In this document: in pieces, positions 8,888 through 15,938 of the stretch
How positions within the stretch are numbered: the first letter of the stretch is position 1
Layout of the letters: each line of letters starts with the position of its first letter
Source of the DNA: Bryocella elongata
Lineage (GTDB): Bacteria; Acidobacteriota; Terriglobia; Terriglobales; Acidobacteriaceae
Length of the DNA stretch: 64,000 nucleotides
Assembly: GCF_900108185.1 (NCBI RefSeq)
Contig: NZ_FNVA01000004.1
Location: 248,001-312,000, forward strand
Reading direction: 5' to 3'
Program-made: the position numbers and the translations under genes
Notes under the pieces: model-generated
The model's input: the letters and a program-made list of their open reading frames with translations, nothing else
Told to the model about the DNA's origin: nothing
Databases searched by the model: none

Positions 8888-9523
8888 CTAGAGGACGCGG
8901 CGATTTTCGAGGGCGCGGGTCATGGTGACCTCGTCGGCGTACTCGATGTCCGAGCCTGCAGGCACTCCGGTGGCGATGCGCGTGATGCGGACGGTGGGGA
9001 CGCGTTTGTGGGCCTCATCGGCGATGTAGCGGGCGGTGGCTTCGCCTTCGACGGTGGGGGACGTGGCAAGGATCAGTTCCGCTGCGGGCTGGGAGTCGTC
9101 GCTCGCGCTCGCGACAAGTGCGGTGAGCCGTGGCCACAGGTTCCCGAGCCTGAGCTGGTCCGGGCCGATGCCGTTGACCGGTGAGAGGGTGCCGTGGAGC
9201 ACGTGGTAGACGCCGTTGTAGCTGCGGGTCTTCTCGATGGCCGCGATGTTGGTGGGCTCTTCGAGCACGCAGATGAGGCGCTGGTCGCGGGTGGGTGAGG
9301 TGCAGTAGCTGCAGGGATCGACGTCGGTGATGTTGTTGCAGACGGAGCAGAGGTGCAGTGCGGCCTTGAGGGCACGGATGGCGTCGGACAGCGCCTCGGC
9401 ATCGGTATCCGCCGAGCGCAGGATGTGAAACGCGTAGCGCTGCGCAGTCTTGGTGCCCACGCCGGGAAGCTTGCGAAGCTCTTCGATGAGGCGCGTGAGC
9501 GGAGGAGCGAAGCGTGTGGTCAT
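8888..9523 (-). CDS. recR: Recombination mediator RecR
   Basis: 211 residues, family-typical length. Domains in order: helix-hairpin-helix LPGVGTKTAQRYAF (residues 19-32), a four-Cys zinc finger CxxC...CxxC (residues 59-74), the Toprim segment beginning VLEEPTNIAAIE, and the C-terminal Walker-B-like region around TGVPAGSDIEYAD. Acts with RecF/RecO in loading RecA on gapped DNA. It sits in the classic dnaX-ebfC-recR order. Confidence 0.97.
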   Translation of the reverse strand: MTTRFAPPLTRLIEELRKLPGVGTKTAQRYAFHILRSADTDAEALSDAIRALKAALHLCSVCNNITDVDPCSYCTSPTRDQRLICVLEEPTNIAAIEKTRSYNGVYHVLHGTLSPVNGIGPDQLRLGNLWPRLTALVASASDDSQPAAELILATSPTVEGEATARYIADEAHKRVPTVRITRIATGVPAGSDIEYADEVTMTRALENRRVL

Positions 9524-9540
9524 CTTTGCGGGGCAGCTCT

Positions 9541-9852
9541 CTACAGGCCGGGAAGGCCCAGGTCGGTGAGCATGTTGTGGCTCGCAGCTTCGGTGGCTTC
9601 GCCGACCTTGCGGCCTGCCGCGTTGATTGCAGCGACGATGAGGTCTTCGAGCATGGTGATGTCGCTGCCGGCGGCCGCCAGCGCCGAGGGCGCGAGTGTG
9701 AGCTTGAGAACCTGCTTGTGACCGTTCATGCGAACCTGCGCCAGGCCGCCGCCGGACTCGGCTTCGACGACGATCTTGTCCAGCGACGCGAGCATCTCAT
9801 CGCGCTTCGACATCGCAGAGCTGAAGAGACTGCCAAGCTGACTCATGTCCAT
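9541..9852 (-). CDS. ebfC: YbaB/EbfC family nucleoid-associated protein
   Basis: 103 residues, typical size. The body matches the family: AMSKRDEMLASLDKIVVEAESGGGLAQVRMNG followed by the DLIVAAINAA helix. Dimeric DNA-binding protein usually encoded between dnaX and recR, as here. The ATG at 9852 is chosen because an AAGGAC stretch lies about 8 bases before it; a second ATG two codons later (9846) is an alternative. A longer in-frame extension would run into dnaX and is discarded. Confidence 0.92.
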   Translation of the reverse strand: MDMSQLGSLFSSAMSKRDEMLASLDKIVVEAESGGGLAQVRMNGHKQVLKLTLAPSALAAAGSDITMLEDLIVAAINAAGRKVGEATEAASHNMLTDLGLPGL

Positions 9853-9856
9853 GGGA

Positions 9857-12037
9857 TTAGTCCTTGCGGAGATCGTCGACGCGGATGATCTCCGCCGAGA
9901 AGAGCTCTCGCGCCTTCTGCACAATGGGATGCTTTGCGGCGAGATCTTCGACGCTGCCTGCCGCTGCGGCGCGGGCCTTCTTGGGCTTCCCGGCAGCGGC
10001 GGGGGTTCCGGGCAGCAGCTTGAACTTCAGCGCAGCGTGCCCCTGCTCGCGCATGGCCGACTTCAACAGCTTGTCGGCTTCGGCATTGAACAGCAGCGGA
10101 AGCATGGCCTTGGAGACGCCTGTCTGGATCTCGACGGTATCGCCGTTGAGGGTGAAGGTGGCGTCCTCGATCTGATGCGAGGCGGACTCCTGCCCCTTGC
10201 CCGCCGCGAGCGCGGCACCCATGGCATGTTGTAGCGCCTCGAGGTCGATGCCCCCTGTCGAGGCTGCGGGAGCGGCGGTGATGGGTTCCGCTTCGATTGC
10301 CGTTGCGACGATGGGCTCGGCCACGATTGCGGTTGCAGAGAACGGCGATGCCGCTACGGGGCTTGCAGCGAAGGAGGGTGCGGCTATCGGAGCTGCAACG
10401 ATTGGCGTGGCCGCCATGGTCTCAACCGGGGCTGACGCGGAAGGGATGGGCGGCGCGAATGTTGGCGAGGGTGTTTCAAGAGGCGTGACTGCGGCTGGCG
10501 CGACAACGGCCGCACGTGCGGGCTCCGGCGGTGCGGGAGGCGTGGCGACAAGATGAGGGCGCGAGGACGGAGAGTCGTTTGCGACGGGATCCTGTTTCCC
10601 GGCCAGCGCGAGCGAGCCTGCGGTCGAGGTTCCGGCGATGGGCGAGCTGGATGCAGCGGCGGATGCCGATGGCACCTTGCGCGAGCGGTCGCTATCGAAG
10701 GGTGAAGGAGCAGCGGAGCGTGCGGGTGTCGAAGAGGCTGACGCTGTAGGCGCAGACGGTCGTGGAGCTGCGCTCACGGCGGCTGTGACTGCGGAGCTCG
10801 CGGCACGGCCTGTGGACGGCGTTGGTGTGACGCCCGACGGGGCAGGCGCGCCGAGTTGAGCGAGCAGGTCTTCGACCGGGATGAGGCGCTGGACGTGGAC
10901 CATCTTCAGCAGGCCGAGCTCGAGGTGGAAGCGTTGTTCCTGGCGGAAGCCCAGCTCGTCAAAGGTGCGGAGCATGATGCCGAGGAAGCGCGAGAGGTCT
11001 TCTTCGCTGAACAGGGAGGCGGAGCGGGCGCAGCGGGAGCGCTCTTCGCTGGATATCTGCAGCAGGTCGGCGGCGGCGCCGGTGACTTCGGCTCCGGGCG
11101 TGAGGCCGGTGATCTTGGCGACGACGCAGTTGCGCAGGAAGCGCACGAACTGGCGGGCGATCTGCGAGGCGCCGTTGCCGGCGTCGAGCAGGCGGGCGAC
11201 GATGGCGATGACGTCGGCAGAGCTGTTGTCGCGGATGGCCTCGAGGACCTGCTCGTAGACGACGTTGGAGACCGAGCCCATGAGCTCGCGGACCTGCTCG
11301 ACCTCTAGGACGGGGCGGCCGTCGTGCATGGGGGCCGAGGCGATGGCCTGGTCCATGATGGAGAGCGCGTCACGCATAGACCCGTCGCCGGCTTCGGCGA
11401 GGAGGGCGAGCGTGGCGTCGGAGGCGTCGATGTTCTCGGCGGTGGAGATGCCGCGGAGCTGGCCGACGATGTCGTCGAGCTTGACGGCGTGAAAGCTGAA
11501 GTGCTGGCAGCGCGAGCGGATGGTCTGCGGGATGTTCTCCGGCTCGGTGGTGGCCATCATGAAGACGATGTGGTCGGGTGGTTCCTCGAGGGTCTTGAGG
11601 AGCGCGTTGAAGGCGGCATCGGTGATCTGGTGCGCCTCGTCGAGGATGATGATCTTGAAGCGGTCGCGCGAGGGCTGGTAGCGGGCGGCGTCGCGCAGCT
11701 CGCGGATCTCGTCGATGCCACGGTTTGTGGCGGCGTCGATCTCGATGACGTCGACGGCGTTGCCCTGGCGGATCTCGAGGCAGCTCTCGCAGGCGAGGCA
11801 GGGCTCGGGCGTGGGGCGGATGGTGCTGCCGATTTCGTTGCGGCAGTTAAGCGCGGAGGCGAGGATGCGCGCGATGGTCGTCTTGCCGATGCCGCGATGG
11901 CCGGAGAAGATGTAGCCGTGCGCGATGCGGTTCTGCGAGAGCGCATTGAGGAGCGTGCGCGTGACGTGGTCCTGACCGACGACGTCGGAGAAGCGCAGCG
12001 GGCGATATTTGCGAGCGAGAACCTGATATCCAGCCAT
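9857..12037 (-). CDS. dnaX: DNA polymerase III subunit gamma/tau
   Basis: Clamp-loader ATPase, 726 residues. The Walker A GHRGIGKT is at residues 46-53, a zinc-binding Cys cluster (CLACESC) follows, then Walker B LDEAH and the sensor region; the C-terminal third is a long Ala/Pro/Ser-rich linker ending in a conserved tail. An upstream TTG at 12043 is in frame, but ATG 12037 starts the conserved MAGYQVLARKYRP block; a TAGAAT -10-like hexamer lies 11 bases before it. No obvious A-run slippery site for a shorter gamma form was seen. Upstream of ebfC and recR, which it probably cotranscribes. Confidence 0.96.
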   Translation of the reverse strand: MAGYQVLARKYRPLRFSDVVGQDHVTRTLLNALSQNRIAHGYIFSGHRGIGKTTIARILASALNCRNEIGSTIRPTPEPCLACESCLEIRQGNAVDVIEIDAATNRGIDEIRELRDAARYQPSRDRFKIIILDEAHQITDAAFNALLKTLEEPPDHIVFMMATTEPENIPQTIRSRCQHFSFHAVKLDDIVGQLRGISTAENIDASDATLALLAEAGDGSMRDALSIMDQAIASAPMHDGRPVLEVEQVRELMGSVSNVVYEQVLEAIRDNSSADVIAIVARLLDAGNGASQIARQFVRFLRNCVVAKITGLTPGAEVTGAAADLLQISSEERSRCARSASLFSEEDLSRFLGIMLRTFDELGFRQEQRFHLELGLLKMVHVQRLIPVEDLLAQLGAPAPSGVTPTPSTGRAASSAVTAAVSAAPRPSAPTASASSTPARSAAPSPFDSDRSRKVPSASAAASSSPIAGTSTAGSLALAGKQDPVANDSPSSRPHLVATPPAPPEPARAAVVAPAAVTPLETPSPTFAPPIPSASAPVETMAATPIVAAPIAAPSFAASPVAASPFSATAIVAEPIVATAIEAEPITAAPAASTGGIDLEALQHAMGAALAAGKGQESASHQIEDATFTLNGDTVEIQTGVSKAMLPLLFNAEADKLLKSAMREQGHAALKFKLLPGTPAAAGKPKKARAAAAGSVEDLAAKHPIVQKARELFSAEIIRVDDLRKD

Positions 12038-12043
12038 CGACAA

Positions 12044-12370
12044 GGTTCATTCTAGCGCCCGGACGCGTGGAGAAGAGGCGTGGGGTACCCCCCTCCCCCC
12101 ATTTGGGTCAAAGTCTTCGAAGTAGGGACTTTAACGGGGGACATCCTCAGGCGGGGATCGGATTTCGACTCGCGGGACGGCATTCTTAAAATCAAAAGCC
12201 CGGCGTGGGCCGGGCTGGTCTTCATCTGTCTTTATCGTATACGCGGTGTCAAGAGCCATGGAGTCCATGGAGGCGTGGAGCACTGCGCTCTGTTGGCGGA
12301 ACGGCGCTCTTTGGAGAGCAAAGGCGGCGGAAATTGTATGGAGACGCGGAGGCGGAAGGTAGGCGCGTGG
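12044..12370. other. Non-coding region upstream of dnaX with minus-strand terminator-like hairpin
   Basis: No convincing gene on either strand. It holds a G/C-run segment at about 12080-12105 (GGGGTACCCCCC followed by TCCCCCC) that resembles dispersed acidobacterial intergenic repeats from memory. At 12197-12216 is an 8-bp stem AGCCCGGC/GCCGGGCT; read on the minus strand it is followed by TTTTGATTTT, so it could end a leftward transcript. An SRP RNA gene, often found near dnaX, was looked for and not seen. Confidence 0.45.
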
Positions 12371-12377
12371 TTATACT
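12371..12377 (+). promoter_or_regulatory. -10 element TTATACT of a leaderless transcript
   Basis: TATACT ends 6 bases before the ATG at 12384, the distance at which transcription starts on the A of the ATG. No Shine-Dalgarno fits in between. No good -35 hexamer is visible. Confidence 0.55.
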
Positions 12378-12383
12378 GGCGGC

Positions 12384-12461
12384 ATGAACCTCCGCGCGAT
12401 GGGTGTTTGTTGTCAGAGCTGGCAAGCGTGCCACAGCTCTCGACGACCTGCGCGATGTTAG
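12384..12461 (+). CDS. 25-codon leaderless Cys-rich leader-peptide candidate
   Basis: ATG at 12384, TAG at 12459-12461. The peptide has two adjacent Cys codons and two further Cys within the segment GVCCQSWQACH and near its C-terminus, followed by an Arg-rich stretch. The start coincides with the predicted transcription start of the TATACT promoter, and a strong terminator hairpin begins 25 bases after the stop. The layout resembles an attenuation leader that senses Cys-tRNA or Arg-tRNA supply, but the downstream gene (DUF1684) has no known link to cysteine. Could be chance; short ORFs of this size are weak evidence alone. Confidence 0.4.
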   Translation: MNLRAMGVCCQSWQACHSSRRPARC

Positions 12462-12486
12462 CGATGTAAGACCAGGTTTTGAGGAG

Positions 12487-12530
12487 AACGGCCCGCTTCA
12501 GGGAGAACTTGAAGCGGGCCGTTTTGTCGT
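12487..12530. terminator. Strong terminator/attenuator hairpin
   Basis: Perfect 14-bp stem AACGGCCCGCTTCA (12487-12500) with its complement (12510-12523), 9-base loop, then TTGTCGTT. Lies between the Cys-rich mini-ORF and DUF1684. Confidence 0.8.
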
Positions 12531-12569
12531 TGGGATGATCTTTCAAGAGGCGCAGGCAGGGAGATGACG

Positions 12570-13514
12570 ATGATTTCAGGGAACAGGGTGCGACGAGGGC
12601 TCGGGATGCGGGTGGCGGCGCTGGCCGCAGTGCTCGCGGTGGCGGGGAGTTCGGCCAGTGCTGCCGGACCGGATGACAAGGCGAGCTACAACGCCTCGCA
12701 GGAGCAGTGGCGCGCCAATCGCGCGAAGTCGCTGCAGGCGCCGGAGGGTTGGTTATCGCTGGTGGGGTTGGAATGGCTGAAGGCGGGGAGCAACGCGGTG
12801 GGCTCGGCACCGGAGAGCACGGCACATCTGCCCGCCGGCGCCCCTGCTCACCTGGCCGTGATTGAGCAGACCGAGAAGGTCCCGGGCGCTTCGCTGAAGA
12901 TCGATGCGCCGAAGGGCGGCTTCCCAGCGGGGTTCACGATCGACGGCAAGCCGGCCGTTGCGGGGCCGCTATCGCTGGACTCGAAGCTGCAGTTCGGCAG
13001 CTTTGTGGTGACGATCATTCCGCGCGGCGAGCTGCTGGGGCTGCGCATCAAGGATGCGAATGCGCCCGAGCGGGTGAACTTCCGCGGACTGAACTGGTAC
13101 GCTCCCAACGTGGCGTATCGCGTGCAGGCGAAGTGGATTCCGTATCAGCGTGCGCACGAGGTGGCGATTGCCACGGTGATTGGGACGACGCTGCATGAGA
13201 AGGTCCCCGGGGCAGCGGAGTTTCAGCTGAATGGCAAGACGCTGCGGCTGGAACCGGTCGTGGAAGGGAAGAAGCTGTTCTTCATCCTGCGCGACCTGAC
13301 CAGCCGCACGACGACGTATGGAGCCTCGCGGTTCCTCTACACCGACTTCCCAACGCAGGGCCTGGACAAGGCGGGAGCGGTGACGCTGGACTTCAACCAG
13401 TTGCAGAATCCGCCGTGCGCGTACACGAACTTTGCGACTTGCCCACTGCCTCCGCAGCAGAACAAGCTGCAGGTGGCGATTCCGGTGGGAGAGAAGCGTT
13501 TCCACGACGAGTAA
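12570..13514 (+). CDS. DUF1684 domain protein, exported
   Basis: 314 residues with an N-terminal signal peptide (charged start, hydrophobic stretch, ASA-A-like cleavage). The body matches DUF1684: the WRANRAKSLQAPEGWLSLVGLEWL block near the start, NFRGLNWYAPN in the centre, and the C-terminal DFNQLQNPPCAYTNFATCPLPP segment with paired cysteines. Function of the family is unknown. ATG 12570 is preferred to ATG 12564 because GGGAG lies 6-7 bases before it but abuts the earlier codon. Converges with the YcxB-like gene 18 bases away. Confidence 0.85.
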   Translation: MISGNRVRRGLGMRVAALAAVLAVAGSSASAAGPDDKASYNASQEQWRANRAKSLQAPEGWLSLVGLEWLKAGSNAVGSAPESTAHLPAGAPAHLAVIEQTEKVPGASLKIDAPKGGFPAGFTIDGKPAVAGPLSLDSKLQFGSFVVTIIPRGELLGLRIKDANAPERVNFRGLNWYAPNVAYRVQAKWIPYQRAHEVAIATVIGTTLHEKVPGAAEFQLNGKTLRLEPVVEGKKLFFILRDLTSRTTTYGASRFLYTDFPTQGLDKAGAVTLDFNQLQNPPCAYTNFATCPLPPQQNKLQVAIPVGEKRFHDE

Positions 13515-13532
13515 GAGATTGTCTTTGCAGCA

Positions 13533-14039
13533 TCAGCGGGATGGCGGCGCGGTTGCGATCCGAGTCTGGCAGAGATTCCGAAGGAGGTGAAGCTGCTCCT
13601 CGGTTAGGACACGTTTGGGCAGGAAGCAGTATTTTCCATGTCTACCAAGGATGATGGTGCGCGGCCCTTCTTTCCAGCCGGAGAATGATGCCCAAGTCAT
13701 GCGGCACTCGGTGAGGCCTTCTCGCTGGCTATAGTAACCAGACTCATCGATGCGTACGAATACGTCCTGCTGGCGATCGGGATCGCGATCGAAGAGCCAA
13801 CGCATGATCCTGGGCCTCCGCCACTTCGACACGATTAGATCGATGACGAGAATGGCCATGACGAGAAACCCTGGCCAGTGAGGCGGAATCACCATCATGA
13901 TGCCTGCGCCCCATGGAAGCGATAGCTTCACCACGTGGTGAAGCCTGGCCTGTGGGGATTTGCTCAGTGCGTTCCTGCACCACAGCGTTTGCCCCTCTGA
14001 CCACTCTTCGAAGGTGGAGCGAAACGTTGTCTCGATCAT
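13533..14039 (-). CDS. YcxB-like membrane protein
   Basis: 168 residues. Residues about 1-30 contain the FRSTFEEWSEGQTLWCRN block, two adjacent hydrophobic helices follow (about residues 41-70), and the C-terminal half has the ESGYYSQREG...TWASFSGWKEGPRTIILGRHGKYCFLP-like pattern characteristic of YcxB proteins (described here by parts). Function unknown, inner membrane. The ATG overlaps the SET gene stop as ATGA, so the pair is translationally coupled. A longer frame running through the SET gene was rejected. Confidence 0.75.
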   Translation of the reverse strand: MIETTFRSTFEEWSEGQTLWCRNALSKSPQARLHHVVKLSLPWGAGIMMVIPPHWPGFLVMAILVIDLIVSKWRRPRIMRWLFDRDPDRQQDVFVRIDESGYYSQREGLTECRMTWASFSGWKEGPRTIILGRHGKYCFLPKRVLTEEQLHLLRNLCQTRIATAPPSR

Positions 14040-14554
14040 GCTTTGGCTTTCTTGCTGGTCCTCTTCTTCCGAGCAGCCGCGCGAGCCCGGCGAGCGAGTT
14101 CCCAGTCCGAGAACATTGTTCCCCGGCACTGGGGTGCGCCGCAGTAGCAGTCTGCGTCGTCGTCTTCGGAGTCGTAGAGGTTGTACTCGTAGAGCAGCTC
14201 TTCTCCGGCAGCGATGTCGCGGACGGCCTTGATGAAGATGCGGCCCTTGACCTCGTCGGTCTCGCAGTTGGGGTCGCAGGAGTGGTTGACGAACATGGCC
14301 GTGCCGAAGCCATCGATGACTTCGTTGGTGCCCGCGACACCGAAGAGGTACGTCACGACGCGGTCGGCGTAGCGCTCGTCGGCGAGGCGTTTGGAGATGC
14401 GCGGGCCGGTGTACTCCAGGACGAGGCTGCCCTTGCTGATGGGGTCGAGCGTGTAGCAACCAGCGGCGTGGATCTTCGAAGAGCGCACGATCAGCCTAGG
14501 AGCGGCGAGTCTTGGAGCGGCGAGGCGTGGGGCAGTGGCAGTCTGGCGCGGCAT
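14036..14554 (-). CDS. SET-domain protein-lysine methyltransferase
   Basis: 172 residues. A short N-terminal LAAPR tandem repeat (about residues 11-20), then a compact SET domain: GSLVLEYTGPRIS, VNHSCDPNC (residues 89-97, AdoMet/catalytic pseudoknot), GEELLYEYN, and a post-SET zinc motif CYCGAPQCRG, ending in a Lys/Arg-rich tail. The family transfers methyl groups from AdoMet to protein lysines; in eukaryotes on histones. Bacterial targets are mostly unknown; a basic DNA-binding protein is a guess. Overlaps the YcxB-like gene by 4 bases. Confidence 0.88.
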   Translation of the reverse strand: MPRQTATAPRLAAPRLAAPRLIVRSSKIHAAGCYTLDPISKGSLVLEYTGPRISKRLADERYADRVVTYLFGVAGTNEVIDGFGTAMFVNHSCDPNCETDEVKGRIFIKAVRDIAAGEELLYEYNLYDSEDDDADCYCGAPQCRGTMFSDWELARRARAAARKKRTSKKAKA

Positions 14555-14574
14555 GGGGGACAGTATAGCGGGGA

Positions 14575-14661
14575 GCAGCGCTTCGCGTTAGCACTTCGTG
14601 GGAGCGCTTCGCGTCAGCACTTCATGTGAGCTCGCCTGCGGCGGGTAGCGCTGCGCGTTAG
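14575..14661. repeat. Cluster of GCGCTTCGCGTTAGC-type microrepeats
   Basis: Units such as AGCGCTTCGCGTTAGCACTTCG, AGCGCTTCGCGTCAGCACTTC and AGCGCTGCGCGTTAGCGGGTG recur between the SET gene and the cysteine desulfurase; the last one runs into the stop codon of the latter. Related to the cluster at 4081-4134. Confidence 0.55.
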
Positions 14662-15842
14662 CGGGTGAGTGCGGGGGAGAGGCTGCGCTGGCGACGTACG
14701 GCTGCGGCGATGATCGTGAGGGCGCGGTCGATGTCTTCGCTGGTGGTGTAGCGCGAGAGCGAGAAGCGCAGGCTGCTGCGGGCTTCGGCGTCGGTGAGGC
14801 CCATGGCGAGCAGCACGTGCGAGGGCTCGGTCGCGCCGGACTGGCAGGCCGCACCGAAGCTGGCGTTGATGCCGGCGAGGTCGAGCGCGATGAGTAGTGA
14901 TTCTGCGTCGACGCCCGGGAACTGCAGATTTGTGGTGTTGGCTACACGCGGAGCGCTGGCCGCGTTGACAATGGTTCCCGGCAGCGCGGCGAGCACGCCT
15001 TGTTCGAGGCGATTGCGGAGAGATTCGAGATGCGAGATGCGAGATACGTCTGAGAGCCATTCTGCTGCGAGCTCCGCGGCCTTGCCGAGGCCAACGATGC
15101 CTGCGACGTTCTCGGTGCCAGCACGGCGCTGGCGCTCGTGCGGTCCACCGTGGAAGAGCGGGGCGAGGTGCAGGCCTTCGCGCGCGAAGAGCACGCCTGT
15201 GCCCTGGGGACCGTAGAGTTTATGGCCGGAGAGAGAGAGCAGGTCGACGTTCTTGAACTCGCCGGACATGTCGAGCGGGAGCTTACCCGCGGCCTGCACG
15301 GCGTCGGTGTGAACGAGGATGGCGGGGTTGTACTGCTTGGCGATGCGGGCCAGCTTGCCGACGGGTTGGATGGCTCCCGTCTCGTTGTTGGCGAGCATGA
15401 TGGAGACGAGCACGGTCTTCGGCGTGAGCGCGGCCTCGAAGGCTGTGGGGTCGATGACGCCATCGCGCGTGGGGGCGACGCAGGTGAGGCCAATGCGGCG
15501 GCGATGCAGGGCCTCGGCTGCGTAGAGCACGGCGTGATGCTCGATCTGGGTGGTGACGAGATGCGCGTCGAGGCGGCGATCGAGGAACGGCTCCAACACT
15601 CCACGCAGGGCGAGATTGTCGGACTCGGTGCCGCCGGAGGTGAAGATGATCTCCTTGGTCACGCAGTGCAGGAGCTTCGCGACTTGCTGACGGGCACGAT
15701 CCACGGCAGCGCGCGTGCGCTGTCCTGCCGCATGCGCGCTGCTGGGGTTGCCGTGTGCCTGGAGAAAGTAGGGGCGCATCGCCTCGAAGACCTCGGGGGC
15801 AACCGGGGTCGTCGCGTTGGCGTCGAGGTCGATGCGATCCAT
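14658..15842 (-). CDS. Cysteine desulfurase (NifS/IscS family)
   Basis: 394-residue PLP enzyme that takes sulfur from cysteine for Fe-S clusters and tRNA thiolation. Motifs: start block LDANATTPVAPEV, GNPSSAHAAG, TSGGTESDN, the PLP-lysine block LSGHKLYGPQGTG (near residue 205) and the active-site Cys in GAACQSGATEPSH (near residue 333). No isc/suf partners adjoin it. A stretch at 15021-15050 consists of GCGAGAT microrepeats and encodes a small extra segment (VSRISHLES) between conserved blocks. Confidence 0.93.
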   Translation of the reverse strand: MDRIDLDANATTPVAPEVFEAMRPYFLQAHGNPSSAHAAGQRTRAAVDRARQQVAKLLHCVTKEIIFTSGGTESDNLALRGVLEPFLDRRLDAHLVTTQIEHHAVLYAAEALHRRRIGLTCVAPTRDGVIDPTAFEAALTPKTVLVSIMLANNETGAIQPVGKLARIAKQYNPAILVHTDAVQAAGKLPLDMSGEFKNVDLLSLSGHKLYGPQGTGVLFAREGLHLAPLFHGGPHERQRRAGTENVAGIVGLGKAAELAAEWLSDVSRISHLESLRNRLEQGVLAALPGTIVNAASAPRVANTTNLQFPGVDAESLLIALDLAGINASFGAACQSGATEPSHVLLAMGLTDAEARSSLRFSLSRYTTSEDIDRALTIIAAAVRRQRSLSPALTR

Positions 15843-15870
15843 GGGTGTCTCGTTCTTGCTGTCGTCAGGA

Positions 15871-15912
15871 TGGGTGGGATCCCATGTCTCAGAAGCGAGA
15901 CATGGGGCACCC
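15871..15912. repeat. Dispersed palindrome between cysteine desulfurase and DUF1015
   Basis: Inner perfect stem CCCATGTCTC (15881-15890) / GAGACATGGG (15897-15906) with a 6-base loop, extended outward by GGGTG/CACCC. May serve as terminator for the upstream DUF1015 gene; the wording recalls a common acidobacterial intergenic palindrome. Confidence 0.55.
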
Positions 15913-15938
15913 GGGGTCGATGCGGTCCTTCATGTTGG

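Noticed and set aside
9857..12037. Programmed frameshift in dnaX for a short gamma subunit
   Set aside because: No A-rich slippery heptamer with a downstream hairpin was recognised.
12044..12563. SRP RNA gene near dnaX
   Set aside because: The conserved SRP tetraloop/internal-loop sequence was looked for on the plus strand and not found.
13533..14459. Extended minus-strand frame covering YcxB-like and SET sequences
   Set aside because: Its N-terminal half is an out-of-frame reading of the SET gene; the real start is the ATGA overlap at 14039.
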